Both the position numbers and the translations under genes were made by a program. A model generated the notes under the pieces. That model worked only from the letters and a program-made list of their open reading frames with translations. It did no database searches and had not been told where the DNA came from. Source: Bacillota bacterium (GTDB lineage: Bacteria; Bacillota; Clostridia; Acetivibrionales; DTU013). From it: a DNA stretch of 64,000 nucleotides. How positions within the stretch are numbered: the stretch's first letter is position 1; each line of letters starts with the position of its first letter. The stretch is taken from contig JAEZYU010000037.1 of NCBI GenBank assembly GCA_023418915.1, forward strand, positions 1 through 64,000. The letters are read 5' to 3'. This document shows positions 55,246 through 64,000 of the stretch, piece after piece.

Positions 55246-58200
55246 TCACATCTCAAAAAGACTAACCTGCTCAACCTTGCCGTACAGGCTGGCGGTTTCC
55301 AGCTTTTCATCCTGCTTCATTTCTCTTTGCATGATAGGTTCGAGCTCAATGAAGTCCTCCTGCATCATACTCTGCCGGATCTTGATCATGTATATCAGGT
55401 CAAAGCTGTTTAAAACAGTGCCCTGCTTGATATCGGACAGGCATATCAGCTGCGTATTGTATTTTTGAGCAATATCGAACATAGGCTTGAGCAGGTGGCC
55501 GGAGGTAATAGGGCCAAAGGGGTTATCCATTATGAGCACCTTGCTCTCTTCCCGTCTTTTAAACTCATCATAACCCTTTATCTGTTTTCTGCTGTATGAA
55601 ATCAATGCAACCAGCAAAGAGAAATACGCAATAAATTTCTCTCCTCCCGAGTTCTTTACTATAATATCCTCCCAAACCATCATGCCCCTGTTCTTCTCAT
55701 TCAGGTCCACCTTATACGCCTTGATCCTGCAGTTTTCAAGGCTGCTTACAATGTTCAGCAGCTCTTTTGTTGCCATATATTTCTCTATTTCACGCCTTAG
55801 CTTGTTGTCATCCTCGTTAACTTTGATCAGCCTTGTAATGCTTTCCAGGCTGTCGTCAATATAAAAATCCATCCTTTTGCGTGCTTCGGCCTCATCGGTC
55901 ATTTTATCATATTCGATCTCAAGCACCTTTCTTCTTACGCCATCGATTTCAACGGCAGAATTCTCAGATATCTTCGGTATCTCGTGATATATCCTGCACG
56001 CCTCCACAAAAGCATGCTCCGTCAGGTCTCTGCGGCTGTTCTCGAGCTGCTGTATCTTGCTTTCCATTATTTTAAGAATGTTTGAAAGCTGCTCAAAGTA
56101 ATAATCCATCCGCTCGGTCAAATAGTAATACTTGTCGTAAGTACGGTCAAGCAGATCAAGCTGGCTCTTAAGACCCTTGACAGCATCGGTGACTGTCCCC
56201 TCTTCGCTTCTGGAATAATTCATTATATACTGTGAACTGGCTATTTTAAATGTACTTATTGATTCATTCACTATCACTCTGCACCTAATAAACTCACTAA
56301 GCATTGACTCTATGGAGTCCTTAACATCGGCAAATTCCTTAATCTCAGCATCTACAATATACTGCTCTATATCTTTAATTTGATTCTCGATTGTGGTTTT
56401 CAGTCTCAGAAGCCCCATTTGCTCATTATGAAATCTATTTTTGTTCTCGTTCAATCTCTTTCTTTCGCTCAGGACATCTTCACTTCTTCTGGAAAAGTCC
56501 CCTCTGATTTCTTCCTTGGGTACTGCCGGTCTGCCTTTTAAAGCCGCTGTGGCATTTTTTAGAGTCCCATTTAGTGTGCCTTGTTCTATCCGGATATTGT
56601 TCTTCTTATTCTCCAGCCCTTTTAGATCCTTTTCAAGCTGACTTCTCCAAGACTCCAGTTCTGCTTCCAGACTTTCAGAATATACAATATTTTTATACTC
56701 TTCAGTTTCCAGCTTGAACATGCGTATATCCTTTTCATCATCCTTGATGCCTCTCTGGAGCTCATTGATCCGCTCTTCGAGTTCGGCTGCCTCATTGTTC
56801 TGCTCTCTTCGGCAGGCATTAAGCCGGCCCTCAAGTTCAAGTATATCGGTGGCAGCTATCGGTTTGCACGAAGCGGCAGCTAAAGCCCTATCACTCTCAT
56901 CGCCCATAGATGCATCCTCCACCACAGCATCTGCCACCTCAATGAGCTTATCCTTCATTTTCGCCAGCCTTCTCGTAATTTCATCCTTCCTGCTCAGCAG
57001 TTCCTTCTCACTATCTCTGTACCTTGCAATATCGTTATTAAGCTTCTTCAGGGATGTCTCCACGTCATTTATTCGTAGTCTGATATTGCTGCGTTTTTGG
57101 ATGTTCTCCATATATATCAAATCGTCTGCAAGGTACTCTTTGAATCTGCCTATTCTTTTTTCAGCAGCCCCGACAGCATCCTTGGCTTCCTCTATCTTAT
57201 CTATATTCGTCCGCAGCTTTTCCTCAGCCTCACTCAAATGGGCCTGATTTGCCTGAATATCTCCGTTGTTAGCTTCTATCCGGGCTTTGACACCATTCTT
57301 TTCCTGTTGAAGCTCCAGTACTTCCTCCTCACTCCAGCCAAAATCCAGTATTATCTGATAGTCATGATTAAGTCTTTCTACAACCTCGTTGGCTGCTTCA
57401 AGCTCAAGTATCCGTTTGCTTTTTTCATTAATGATTGTATCAATAAAGCTCGACAGATCCCCGTTATCCAGAGCGATGTTCTTCGATGAAGTAATAAATT
57501 GAACACTGTCAAATTCAGTCTCCATCATATTGTCTCTTTGATTGTGCCTGATAACAGGTACTACCTGGCTCAGCTCAATTCCTTCAATAAGTCCTTCAAT
57601 AATTTCCGCTTCCTTATCAGTGACCAACAACGCATAAGGCAGCATTGGATTGCTCTCAAGCATTCTTTTCCTGGCCTGGTCATCTATTTCTCTTAAATAC
57701 TTTTCACCGGTATAGCAGGGAAGGTTATGCTTTTCCAAAAGCGTTACAAAAGCAGCGGGAAGATAGCTGACCCCGTTTTCTATACCATGGATTTGCTTCT
57801 CCAACTCGCTTATCTCCATTTTCAATGCGTACACCTTATTTTCCCAATCACTCAGGTATAACCTGGCTTCTTTTGCTATGAAGGGCTTGTCATAAAGGAA
57901 TTCTTCCTTTATATCGATCCTCCTGAGTGCTTCTTGCACCTTCTCCCTTTCACGCTCAAAGCTCTCTATCCTGTTGTCAATGCTCGTCTCTTCTACCCTC
58001 AGTTCGGTGTTTTTTTGATTTAATTCGGCATCAGAGCATTTCAATTCATCGATAATCAGCTTAAGTTTTTCAGCAAATTCGACTCTTTCAGCCAACATCT
58101 GCTTGCCTTGTATGAGTACGTCAGACAGCATTTTTTCGGTGTTTGACACTTCCTGTCTGTCAAGCTCACAAAGCAACGGATTTCTGACCAGCTTCAGCTT

Positions 58201-59703
58201 CAGCTCTTGAAGAACCGCTTTCTCCCTGGCCTCGAAGCTTATGATATCCCGTTCCGCACCGCCAAGTTCAATGTTGAGCTCGTTGATTCGCCTATTTCCT
58301 GCCTTCATTTCAGATTCATTGCTCTGAATTCCTTCACGTACAGCTTTTAGCTCGGATTCCATCTCGCCGTTTTCCTTGCATAAGCTCTGGATCCGGTCCT
58401 CGTACGCAAGCTTCAGAGAAAACTTGATGCTGTTCAGTTTTTTTAGAAGCTCCTCCTGGTCCTTGGTCGCATTGTCAAGACGCTGCTGCATTTCGGCAAT
58501 GGACTTCTTCTTTTCCAGTATCCTGCCATACTTTTCAGCCGCCCTTTGCAGATCCCTTCTAAATACCACCTCTGCAAGCCGCTCGTTTTGTTTATCTATC
58601 TCAGCCGCCGCTTCAGCGAGCCTTACTTCGATTTCGCCTAGCTCCTGAGTATATTTGTATACTTCATAAGACCTTTCCTCATGAGCAATATCCTCCAGCT
58701 CGACATCCAACTGCTGTAACCGTTTTTCGGTATTTCCAAGCTCTGCAGAAAGCTTGTCCTCCTCTATCTTCAGTGCCCTATATCCGCCGAGTATCTCTTT
58801 TTTCAGCTGCTCTTCTTCGTCTAGTCTGGTCAAAACTATTTTCGCTGACTCATACAAAGCGCCAAGCTCATTCTTGAACTCACCTATGGCTCTGTGCTCC
58901 CTGATATATTTCTCATTGTCAACTAGGGACTGCGCCACCTGTCCCATCATTATCTCCAGCTTTTTGTGATCTGTCGTGCCCGAATCAGACGATTTATTCA
59001 AAACCTTTTCAATATATTTGATGATCCATTGCTCCATCACCCGTCTGGAGGTCTTGCACTCTGAAAACACTTCGGAAACACCGTGCTCGGCTTCATTTAT
59101 GCTGACGATCAATTCCTTCCATTCATCCTTTGAAATGTTATAGCTGCCAAGCTTGCTTTCATAACGGCTCTGATCCTCCCTTGCCGAATCGAACACAGCC
59201 AGCCCCGAGCCGTTTCTGCCGGTTTCCTTTTGCAGAAGCTTCCTGAACTCGTGGTATTTTGCTATGCTGACACTATTTCCAGAACGATCGGAAACCGGGA
59301 TGTTTTTTATATCATAAGCATTTCCTTCGCTGTATGCATTAACAAAGGTGAAATACCTTATATCAAAGCTTTCATCCTCCTCTCCCGGAGAATGGCTTGT
59401 CCTGTTGGAAACCGCAATGCCTGTAAGAAGATACCCTGCCTCATCATCGAGCTTCCACTCGAGCATTATATATGAAGGAGTTGCTTTAGATGCAAAAAAG
59501 TCTCTGAACTTTCTGTTGAACAATGTCAGTTTAGGCAGCACAGGCTGCAGCATAGCCTGTACAATAACGGACTTGCCTCCTCCGTTAGCCAGACTGAGCA
59601 GGGCATTTTCACCGCCATAGAAATCAAAAAGCTCATCAATAATGTGTCGTCTATTGTTGTTATATGAAAAATTGACAATCCTGACTCTGTTGATCTTAGG
59701 CAT
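55246..59703 (-). CDS. jetC: Wadjet SMC-like ATPase JetC
   Basis: JetC is the SMC/MukB-like motor that extrudes DNA loops in Wadjet, which restricts plasmids. The 1485-residue product has an N-terminal ATPase lobe with Walker A ANGGGKSV (39-46), then ~1000 residues of coiled coil (e.g. GEIEVRLAEAAAEIDKQNER) with a hinge-like middle, and a C-terminal lobe with signature NSGGEKF (~1351-1357) and Walker B VLIMDNPFGP (~1389-1398). The start at 59703 is chosen because AGAGGTG and the jetB stop lie just upstream; an in-frame codon at 59733 is inside jetB. Fourth and last gene of the operon. Family call is firm; subtype is inferred. Confidence 0.93.
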   Translation of the reverse strand: MPKINRVRIVNFSYNNNRRHIIDELFDFYGGENALLSLANGGGKSVIVQAMLQPVLPKLTLFNRKFRDFFASKATPSYIMLEWKLDDEAGYLLTGIAVSNRTSHSPGEEDESFDIRYFTFVNAYSEGNAYDIKNIPVSDRSGNSVSIAKYHEFRKLLQKETGRNGSGLAVFDSAREDQSRYESKLGSYNISKDEWKELIVSINEAEHGVSEVFSECKTSRRVMEQWIIKYIEKVLNKSSDSGTTDHKKLEIMMGQVAQSLVDNEKYIREHRAIGEFKNELGALYESAKIVLTRLDEEEQLKKEILGGYRALKIEEDKLSAELGNTEKRLQQLDVELEDIAHEERSYEVYKYTQELGEIEVRLAEAAAEIDKQNERLAEVVFRRDLQRAAEKYGRILEKKKSIAEMQQRLDNATKDQEELLKKLNSIKFSLKLAYEDRIQSLCKENGEMESELKAVREGIQSNESEMKAGNRRINELNIELGGAERDIISFEAREKAVLQELKLKLVRNPLLCELDRQEVSNTEKMLSDVLIQGKQMLAERVEFAEKLKLIIDELKCSDAELNQKNTELRVEETSIDNRIESFEREREKVQEALRRIDIKEEFLYDKPFIAKEARLYLSDWENKVYALKMEISELEKQIHGIENGVSYLPAAFVTLLEKHNLPCYTGEKYLREIDDQARKRMLESNPMLPYALLVTDKEAEIIEGLIEGIELSQVVPVIRHNQRDNMMETEFDSVQFITSSKNIALDNGDLSSFIDTIINEKSKRILELEAANEVVERLNHDYQIILDFGWSEEEVLELQQEKNGVKARIEANNGDIQANQAHLSEAEEKLRTNIDKIEEAKDAVGAAEKRIGRFKEYLADDLIYMENIQKRSNIRLRINDVETSLKKLNNDIARYRDSEKELLSRKDEITRRLAKMKDKLIEVADAVVEDASMGDESDRALAAASCKPIAATDILELEGRLNACRREQNNEAAELEERINELQRGIKDDEKDIRMFKLETEEYKNIVYSESLEAELESWRSQLEKDLKGLENKKNNIRIEQGTLNGTLKNATAALKGRPAVPKEEIRGDFSRRSEDVLSERKRLNENKNRFHNEQMGLLRLKTTIENQIKDIEQYIVDAEIKEFADVKDSIESMLSEFIRCRVIVNESISTFKIASSQYIMNYSRSEEGTVTDAVKGLKSQLDLLDRTYDKYYYLTERMDYYFEQLSNILKIMESKIQQLENSRRDLTEHAFVEACRIYHEIPKISENSAVEIDGVRRKVLEIEYDKMTDEAEARKRMDFYIDDSLESITRLIKVNEDDNKLRREIEKYMATKELLNIVSSLENCRIKAYKVDLNEKNRGMMVWEDIIVKNSGGEKFIAYFSLLVALISYSRKQIKGYDEFKRREESKVLIMDNPFGPITSGHLLKPMFDIAQKYNTQLICLSDIKQGTVLNSFDLIYMIKIRQSMMQEDFIELEPIMQREMKQDEKLETASLYGKVEQVSLFEM

Positions 59704-59704
59704 C

Positions 59705-60397
59705 CTACAGCTCACCTCTCTCAAAGGCTTCATTTATTTGCTTCACCCGGTCTGCGCTCAGGTAATACTGCCTCATGAGCACATCCAGCTTTCTCGTTGT
59801 CCTGATCTGATTCTCCACAATATATGCCAGCCTATGCTCCTCCAAAATCTTCACGACATTCTCAATCACCCTGAGCTTCGTCCTTCTTTTCGATTCGTGA
59901 TCCACCAGCATATTGAGCCATATTTCCACACAAGATGCAAGGTTGATGCCGTACTCTGCCTCGAGACGGTCCACCTCTTCTTTCTCCATGCTGCTGATCC
60001 TCTCAAGCCTCTCATCAAGGTCGTTTACAAGGTGCCCAAGCTGGATAAAATCAGTCCTTTTGGGGTCCTTGTTCTTACCATTATAAAACTCATACAGAAT
60101 AAACATCATAATATAGTATGACAGGTAAACATCCTTGTTTGTCGCACTGCTGCCGAAATAACGCCTGATCTCGCCGGGCTGCACGCCAATGATCTGGCTG
60201 TTGATATTGGGCACAAGATAAACGGTTTCATCGAAATTCAGGAATCTGCATTCAAACTCCTCTTCAAAATGGGACAGCACCTCTTGAACCTCCGTCTCAA
60301 GATATTCGCTGTACAAAAAGGTCTGCTCCCTTCTGTTGAATTCGCCCTGCGATAAAAGCAGCTTGAATATTTTGATCGCCGAAATAACATGCTCCAT
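59705..60397 (-). CDS. jetB: Wadjet MukE/MksE-like subunit JetB
   Basis: This 230-residue winged-helix protein is the KITE subunit of the JetABC condensin. It resembles the DUF6063-type JetB of clostridial Wadjet loci. The C-terminal region LEEHRLAYIVENQIRTTRKLDVLMRQYYL looks like a winged-helix end. Its ATG overlaps the jetA stop by one base (TAATG), so translation is coupled; its stop lies one base before jetC. Predicted partner of the JetA kleisin and JetC heads. Confidence 0.85.
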   Translation of the reverse strand: MEHVISAIKIFKLLLSQGEFNRREQTFLYSEYLETEVQEVLSHFEEEFECRFLNFDETVYLVPNINSQIIGVQPGEIRRYFGSSATNKDVYLSYYIMMFILYEFYNGKNKDPKRTDFIQLGHLVNDLDERLERISSMEKEEVDRLEAEYGINLASCVEIWLNMLVDHESKRRTKLRVIENVVKILEEHRLAYIVENQIRTTRKLDVLMRQYYLSADRVKQINEAFERGEL

Positions 60398-62154
60398 TAC
60401 ATCACCGCCTTAAAAACCAGGTTTGACATTTTGACAGTCTCGATGCTTTTTGCTTTAACTTCTGTCTCTGTGAAGCCCGCTCCCGTACCTGTGAAGCCCG
60501 CTCCGGTCTGTGCAAAATCCTCTTCCGTTCCCGTTCCTGCGGGCTGATCAACCGTTCTTTCTATCGTCACTTCGATCTCTTCCCCCGTCTTCTCCACGCG
60601 CAGCTCTCTGAGCCTCTCTATGTCATCAATCATATTCTTTACTTTAACAAGACAATACTCTATGTTGAATTCCTCAGACGGCTGCATGATTACACGGCCT
60701 GAACCTCTATAAAAACTCGAAACATTTACTGTGCCAATATCATAAAGCTTCAATGCTACGAGGAATATACACCTGTCTCTGACAATTTCATCATATAGCG
60801 ACGGGTTGCCTTCTCTGGTTTTGTTTATAATTTCGCTCAAGCTGACCTCGCCTGTCTGCATCACGCCGGTCTGCTTCTCCTCAGTGGTCTGCTTCTCCTC
60901 ACCGGTTTCCACACCCTCTGCAGCTTTCATTGCCTCTGAGATTATCAGCGCCACCGAAACATCATAGCGCTCTCCTACCCTTTTGATCCTTGCTCTTTCA
61001 GCTGAATCATCAAACTCATCGACGCTCACTGTATGAGGGTTCTGTTCCGAACTATCCTTGATTATTGCCTGTGAGGCATATACGTCGCCTATTCCCAGCA
61101 CACTCTTCCTGGCAGGCAGAAACAGCGGCTTTAACAGGTCCAGGCAATTGTCCAGAACTTGTGTGCACCCTTCAAGATTGCTCAGGATGACCTCCTCGAA
61201 ATCATAACGTTTTTCAAAGCTGAATTCAAAAGACCTTTTGATGGTATCCATATAAAGATCGGACAAGCTTGTCCTGTTTATGATGAGATCCCTTTGCTCA
61301 GATATCACTAGTCCTATATTGTGATGTATCTCCATGATCTCTGCACGGGCTTTCGACAGCTTCTGGTCAAAATCCCTGCCGGATGCGGTCTCTTCCTTTA
61401 TTCTCTCCTGTGCCATATGGATCATTTTCTGGATTTCATCCATTGTGTCATACTCTTCGGTCAGCATCGAATATGTGCTTTTCATCAACGTCTCGTACTG
61501 CTCTATATCAACGCTGTGAATATTTTGTCTGATAGAAAGGATAAAACTCTCAAGATCCTTCTTTTTCTGACGCACCATCTTAATCAGTTCATAACTCTGC
61601 CTGACTGCGCTGGAGAACTTCTTTCGTTTAATGTATTCCTTAAGCTTGAGCTGCTCAATGGTCAACTGTATCTCCTCGTCGACCTCTTTCATTCGAAACA
61701 GGAATTCATACCCCTGGTTGGTTAACATATACACGATTCTGCGATCATTATTTTCATCAATTATTTTATCATTGACAAGCCTGATGGTTATCTCTTCAAC
61801 CGCTCTCTTTGTATAATTCACAAGGGGGTAAGCACATCTGGATCCGTTATTTTGCAGTATGTCTTTAATGATGTAGCCCGCAATATCCCTGACTTGGCTC
61901 TGGTTAAAGGCTTTTGAATAGTATTCCCTTGTCAGCTGATCAAGAAAGTCTTCAATATGGTGCATTTCGCACTCGTTATTCTCCTCAAGGGTCTTCTCCA
62001 TAATGAAAAGCAGCACTGAAATGATGATGTTTGTCATCTCATTTTCTTCGAAAAGGTTCTCCAGCTCTGTGTTTTTTCCCTTTCTGTTTATAATGGAATT
62101 AGCGATGCCTATCCATTCCATTCTTTTTTCGAAATTCTCCAAAAAATCAAACAT
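60397..62154 (-). CDS. jetA: Wadjet kleisin-like subunit JetA
   Basis: This 585-residue helical protein in the kleisin (MukF/MksF-like) position resembles the DUF5716/JetA family. N-terminal helical and winged-helix part (~1-170; VVYMLTNQGYEFLFRMKEV), long coiled coil (~165-300), and a C-terminal part (~380-585). Two low-complexity stretches are unusual: 416-436 (GEEKQTTEEKQTG) and 539-565, where TGAGFTG/TGAGFTE repeats as a 21-bp unit. Both probably are surface linkers. GAGGTAGAG precedes the start, 41 bases after jetD. Confidence 0.85.
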   Translation of the reverse strand: MFDFLENFEKRMEWIGIANSIINRKGKNTELENLFEENEMTNIIISVLLFIMEKTLEENNECEMHHIEDFLDQLTREYYSKAFNQSQVRDIAGYIIKDILQNNGSRCAYPLVNYTKRAVEEITIRLVNDKIIDENNDRRIVYMLTNQGYEFLFRMKEVDEEIQLTIEQLKLKEYIKRKKFSSAVRQSYELIKMVRQKKKDLESFILSIRQNIHSVDIEQYETLMKSTYSMLTEEYDTMDEIQKMIHMAQERIKEETASGRDFDQKLSKARAEIMEIHHNIGLVISEQRDLIINRTSLSDLYMDTIKRSFEFSFEKRYDFEEVILSNLEGCTQVLDNCLDLLKPLFLPARKSVLGIGDVYASQAIIKDSSEQNPHTVSVDEFDDSAERARIKRVGERYDVSVALIISEAMKAAEGVETGEEKQTTEEKQTGVMQTGEVSLSEIINKTREGNPSLYDEIVRDRCIFLVALKLYDIGTVNVSSFYRGSGRVIMQPSEEFNIEYCLVKVKNMIDDIERLRELRVEKTGEEIEVTIERTVDQPAGTGTEEDFAQTGAGFTGTGAGFTETEVKAKSIETVKMSNLVFKAVM

Positions 62155-62195
62155 ACTCTACCTCACTGTAATGGAGCATCTGCCGCTGGTGCTAA

Positions 62196-63305
62196 TCAAC
62201 CGGCAGATATAATTTTAACCATATTTTGCCGGTTCAGTATTTCCTGTGGTATGTAGCTGCCGCTTTGCAGTATATCAAGCATTCTATCCTGATATACCTT
62301 CTCAAACAACGAAACAAACCAGTCCACTGGTCTTCTGACCTGATTTTCCTTGGTTTCGGGCAATCTGACGTTTTCAGCCGCCTTCAGCATGGCTGCATAC
62401 AATGGCTTGAAAACCTCGATCCGCAGTGTCGGATTTATTTTCATCAGATCCTGTATAATGAATATCCCTTCATAATCAAGGTCACCAAAATAATAATAAC
62501 ACGTTTGGACATCTCTATAAAAACTGCTGTTGAACTCCGTCAATGAATCGTTCTTTCTAGCGATTTTTTTGCCCTCACCGTAGATCAGGCTGTCAAAGCA
62601 TATTCCTGCAATATTGCAAATGCCTGATGACATAATGTTCCTCAATGTGTACCAGGTATCTTTGTTTTCTATAATAAGGATGTTGCGTGTACCTGATCCA
62701 TTTTCCACTGTTTTTTTATCCAATACTTCAATATTTGCTGCTGTCTTCTCTGCCTTATGCGGTATATCATAGGTGAAAAAAGGCTCGGGAGTCTCATAAA
62801 AATTCAGTAATTCTCTGAGCCCGGGATTGAAACTAAAAACTCCGGCCAGTTCGCTATCCTCTTTTAAGGCCTTCTCCTTCCCGAATATCTGGAACGACCT
62901 TTCATTAATTGACAGAGGGACTTCAAGCATACATGCACACTTTTTTAAAAATGTATCTAGCAGCGAAAGCCAGTGCTTATGCTTCATATATTTATCGAGC
63001 TCGGAAAGATATCCCTCAATATTAAGCCTGCCATGCAACAGACGTATCTCGGGAATAAGCTCCCCATAATTGAGCTGTGGTTTACTTATGCTATACCTTT
63101 TATATAGCGGTGGATTCATGCCATTTGAACCGGAACTCTTTACAGGAGAAATAGCGCCATTTTTAACAAGGCTATAAATAGCTTCATAGTACTCGTTATA
63201 GCCTAAAGATGGAAGATAGTCTCGAAGCTCTGTTTCCGATATCCTTACACCCTTATATTCGATCAGCTTTTTTGAAACACCCGCCAGATCCACCAGAACC
63301 ACCAC
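62196..63305 (-). CDS. jetD: Wadjet nuclease JetD (Toprim)
   Basis: JetD cleaves DNA once the JetABC motor has fully extruded a small circle. The 369-residue product has an N-terminal wing/DNA-binding part (~1-180; DUF3322-like position) and a C-terminal Toprim domain (DUF2220-like) with acidic residues E213 in LIIENKD and D275/D277 in YYFGDLDYEG. The GTG start at 63305 (or 63302) follows AAAAGGAAAGT. It is first in the operon; the D-A-B-C order fits one Wadjet subtype (probably type III), though subtype assignment is from memory of the families. A 98-base gap separates it from the right flanking repeat. Confidence 0.92.
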   Translation of the reverse strand: MVVLVDLAGVSKKLIEYKGVRISETELRDYLPSLGYNEYYEAIYSLVKNGAISPVKSSGSNGMNPPLYKRYSISKPQLNYGELIPEIRLLHGRLNIEGYLSELDKYMKHKHWLSLLDTFLKKCACMLEVPLSINERSFQIFGKEKALKEDSELAGVFSFNPGLRELLNFYETPEPFFTYDIPHKAEKTAANIEVLDKKTVENGSGTRNILIIENKDTWYTLRNIMSSGICNIAGICFDSLIYGEGKKIARKNDSLTEFNSSFYRDVQTCYYYFGDLDYEGIFIIQDLMKINPTLRIEVFKPLYAAMLKAAENVRLPETKENQVRRPVDWFVSLFEKVYQDRMLDILQSGSYIPQEILNRQNMVKIISAG

Positions 63306-63403
63306 ACTTTCCTTTTCCCATTATAACACATCGGCTTACGCCTTGCGGGGTCATACCCCTTACGGGGTCCAGCTAAAAATATTCCCTTGATTCGCTGTCA
63401 TGC

Positions 63404-63623
63404 GGGGTCAGGCTTAAAAATGTTATAATTTTCTATTAATGGGATACTTTATAGACGATAACCCCGATTTTTTCAGTGAATTGTATACATAATTCAGAGT
63501 TCTGCTGTATTATGGCAGTTATTAGGCATAATAGCTATCCCATTACTTGCATTTTTATACATAAATAGAGTGAAACATATTATGTTTACTACCCTATACT
63601 TAATTACGATTTACATAAGAATC
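63404..63623. repeat. ~220-bp direct repeat, right copy, flanking the Wadjet locus
   Basis: Same orientation and extent as 54130-54350. Inverted inner ends are CTATTAATGGGATA and TATCCCATTACTTG. The Wadjet operon, the coiled-coil gene and palindromic repeat B are the only content between the two copies. The copy lies about 100 bases upstream of jetD, so it may also carry or influence the operon promoter. Confidence 0.88.
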
Positions 63624-63785
63624 TCCCATATAACCTCATTTTTACTTCCTTATGGTGACATGAAAGTAACATACTCCCCTCCCCTATGCTAAATGCAGAA
63701 AACAGCTGTCTGCCCTTGTACCATCTCCTGTATAGCAACTATTTAGTCGATAATATTACATATTATAATTTAGTTCAATATTTTC

Positions 63786-63974
63786 GTGCTCATATTGACT
63801 TACGGTGTTGAAGACGCAGTCGGAGAAAAAACCGTCATGATGATGTTTGAGGATATAGCTCAATGGGCAGGCGTAAAGCTCCACGTTTTGCGCTACTGTT
63901 CGGCTGCCTCGCATGTATCGGCCTGCAGGGAAAAGCTTGAAGAGGCTCGCCTTCTGGGGGAAAAGCTGGGGTGA
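63786..63974 (+). pseudogene. Possible C-terminal fragment of a flavodoxin-like reductase
   Basis: A 62-codon frame from GTG contains LTYGVEDAVGEKTVMMMFEDIAQWAGVKL and ends with an EEARLLGEKLG helix. This resembles the last third of NADPH-dependent FMN reductase/flavodoxin-family proteins (second half of the fold and final helix). No upstream portion with the FMN-binding loop is visible, and there is no good ribosome binding site. I read it as a decayed remnant; a real short gene is less likely. Confidence 0.4.
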
Positions 63975-64000
63975 AACCCGGGGGTCAATTAATACCGCTG

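Noticed and set aside
55246..59703. Housekeeping SMC or MukB condensin
   Set aside because: Neighbours encode MksE/MksF-like subunits plus a Toprim nuclease in one operon, which defines Wadjet/MksBEFG rather than the chromosomal condensin.
63306..63330. jetD promoter from TATAAT next to the start codon
   Set aside because: The TATAAT at about 63319 is too close to the ribosome binding site to leave room for a transcript start and leader.

Overview
The window looks like a chromosome segment from an anaerobic, plant-fibre-fermenting member of the Clostridia. This is inferred from moderately AT-rich DNA, strong AGGAGG-type ribosome binding sites with frequent GTG and TTG starts, YesM/YesN-type two-component systems paired with sugar ABC transporters, AdhE, a 2-oxoacid:ferredoxin oxidoreductase and a T-box leader. 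Nearly all large genes lie on the minus strand. No rRNA, tRNA, CRISPR array, integrase, transposase or phage structural gene was recognised.

Layout. (1) 1-1.03 kb is non-coding and full of repeats: a palindromic element, a 49-bp duplication, a degenerate MITE-like copy and seven units of a 42-43-bp tandem array. (2) 1.0-9.7 kb holds accessory and housekeeping genes: a small HTH protein with a charged 10-residue repeat, a MerR regulator in an operon with a physically split ABC exporter, SelO, SfsA, CarD and an AraC regulator. (3) 10-48 kb is a hemicellulose-oligosaccharide utilisation region. It carries a GH127 beta-L-arabinofuranosidase, two GH31 alpha-xylosidase-like enzymes, a GH120 beta-xylosidase and a GH95/DUF5703-like enzyme with an amidohydrolase. 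Three complete ABC importers (binding lipoprotein plus two permeases, no ATPase) are present, each with a histidine kinase and AraC-type response regulator. A PfkB sugar kinase, a sugar-phosphate-type epimerase and AdhE complete the set. None of the glycosidases has a signal peptide, so the likely scheme is uptake of short oligosaccharides followed by cytoplasmic hydrolysis, phosphorylation and fermentation to ethanol. (4) 48-54 kb has a divergent methionyl-tRNA synthetase behind a T-box leader, and KorAB preceded by an unrecognised 58-residue ORF. (5) 54-63.6 kb holds a four-gene Wadjet-type plasmid-defence operon (jetD-jetA-jetB-jetC), bracketed by two direct copies of a ~220-bp repeat with terminal inverted repeats. 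(6) The right end has a fragment of a possible flavodoxin-like reductase gene.

Two themes stand out beyond gene content. First, a family of modular palindromic intergenic repeats with ends TATAACG...CGTTATA occurs at least six times; one copy provides the stop codon and last residues of SfsA, and one is reduced to its two ends. Second, short in-frame minisatellites (21, 30 and 48 bp) occur inside several proteins, including KorA, JetA and two small proteins. The candidate systems most worth follow-up are the repeat-flanked Wadjet operon, the palindromic repeat family, the T-box/MetRS pair and the split exporter.
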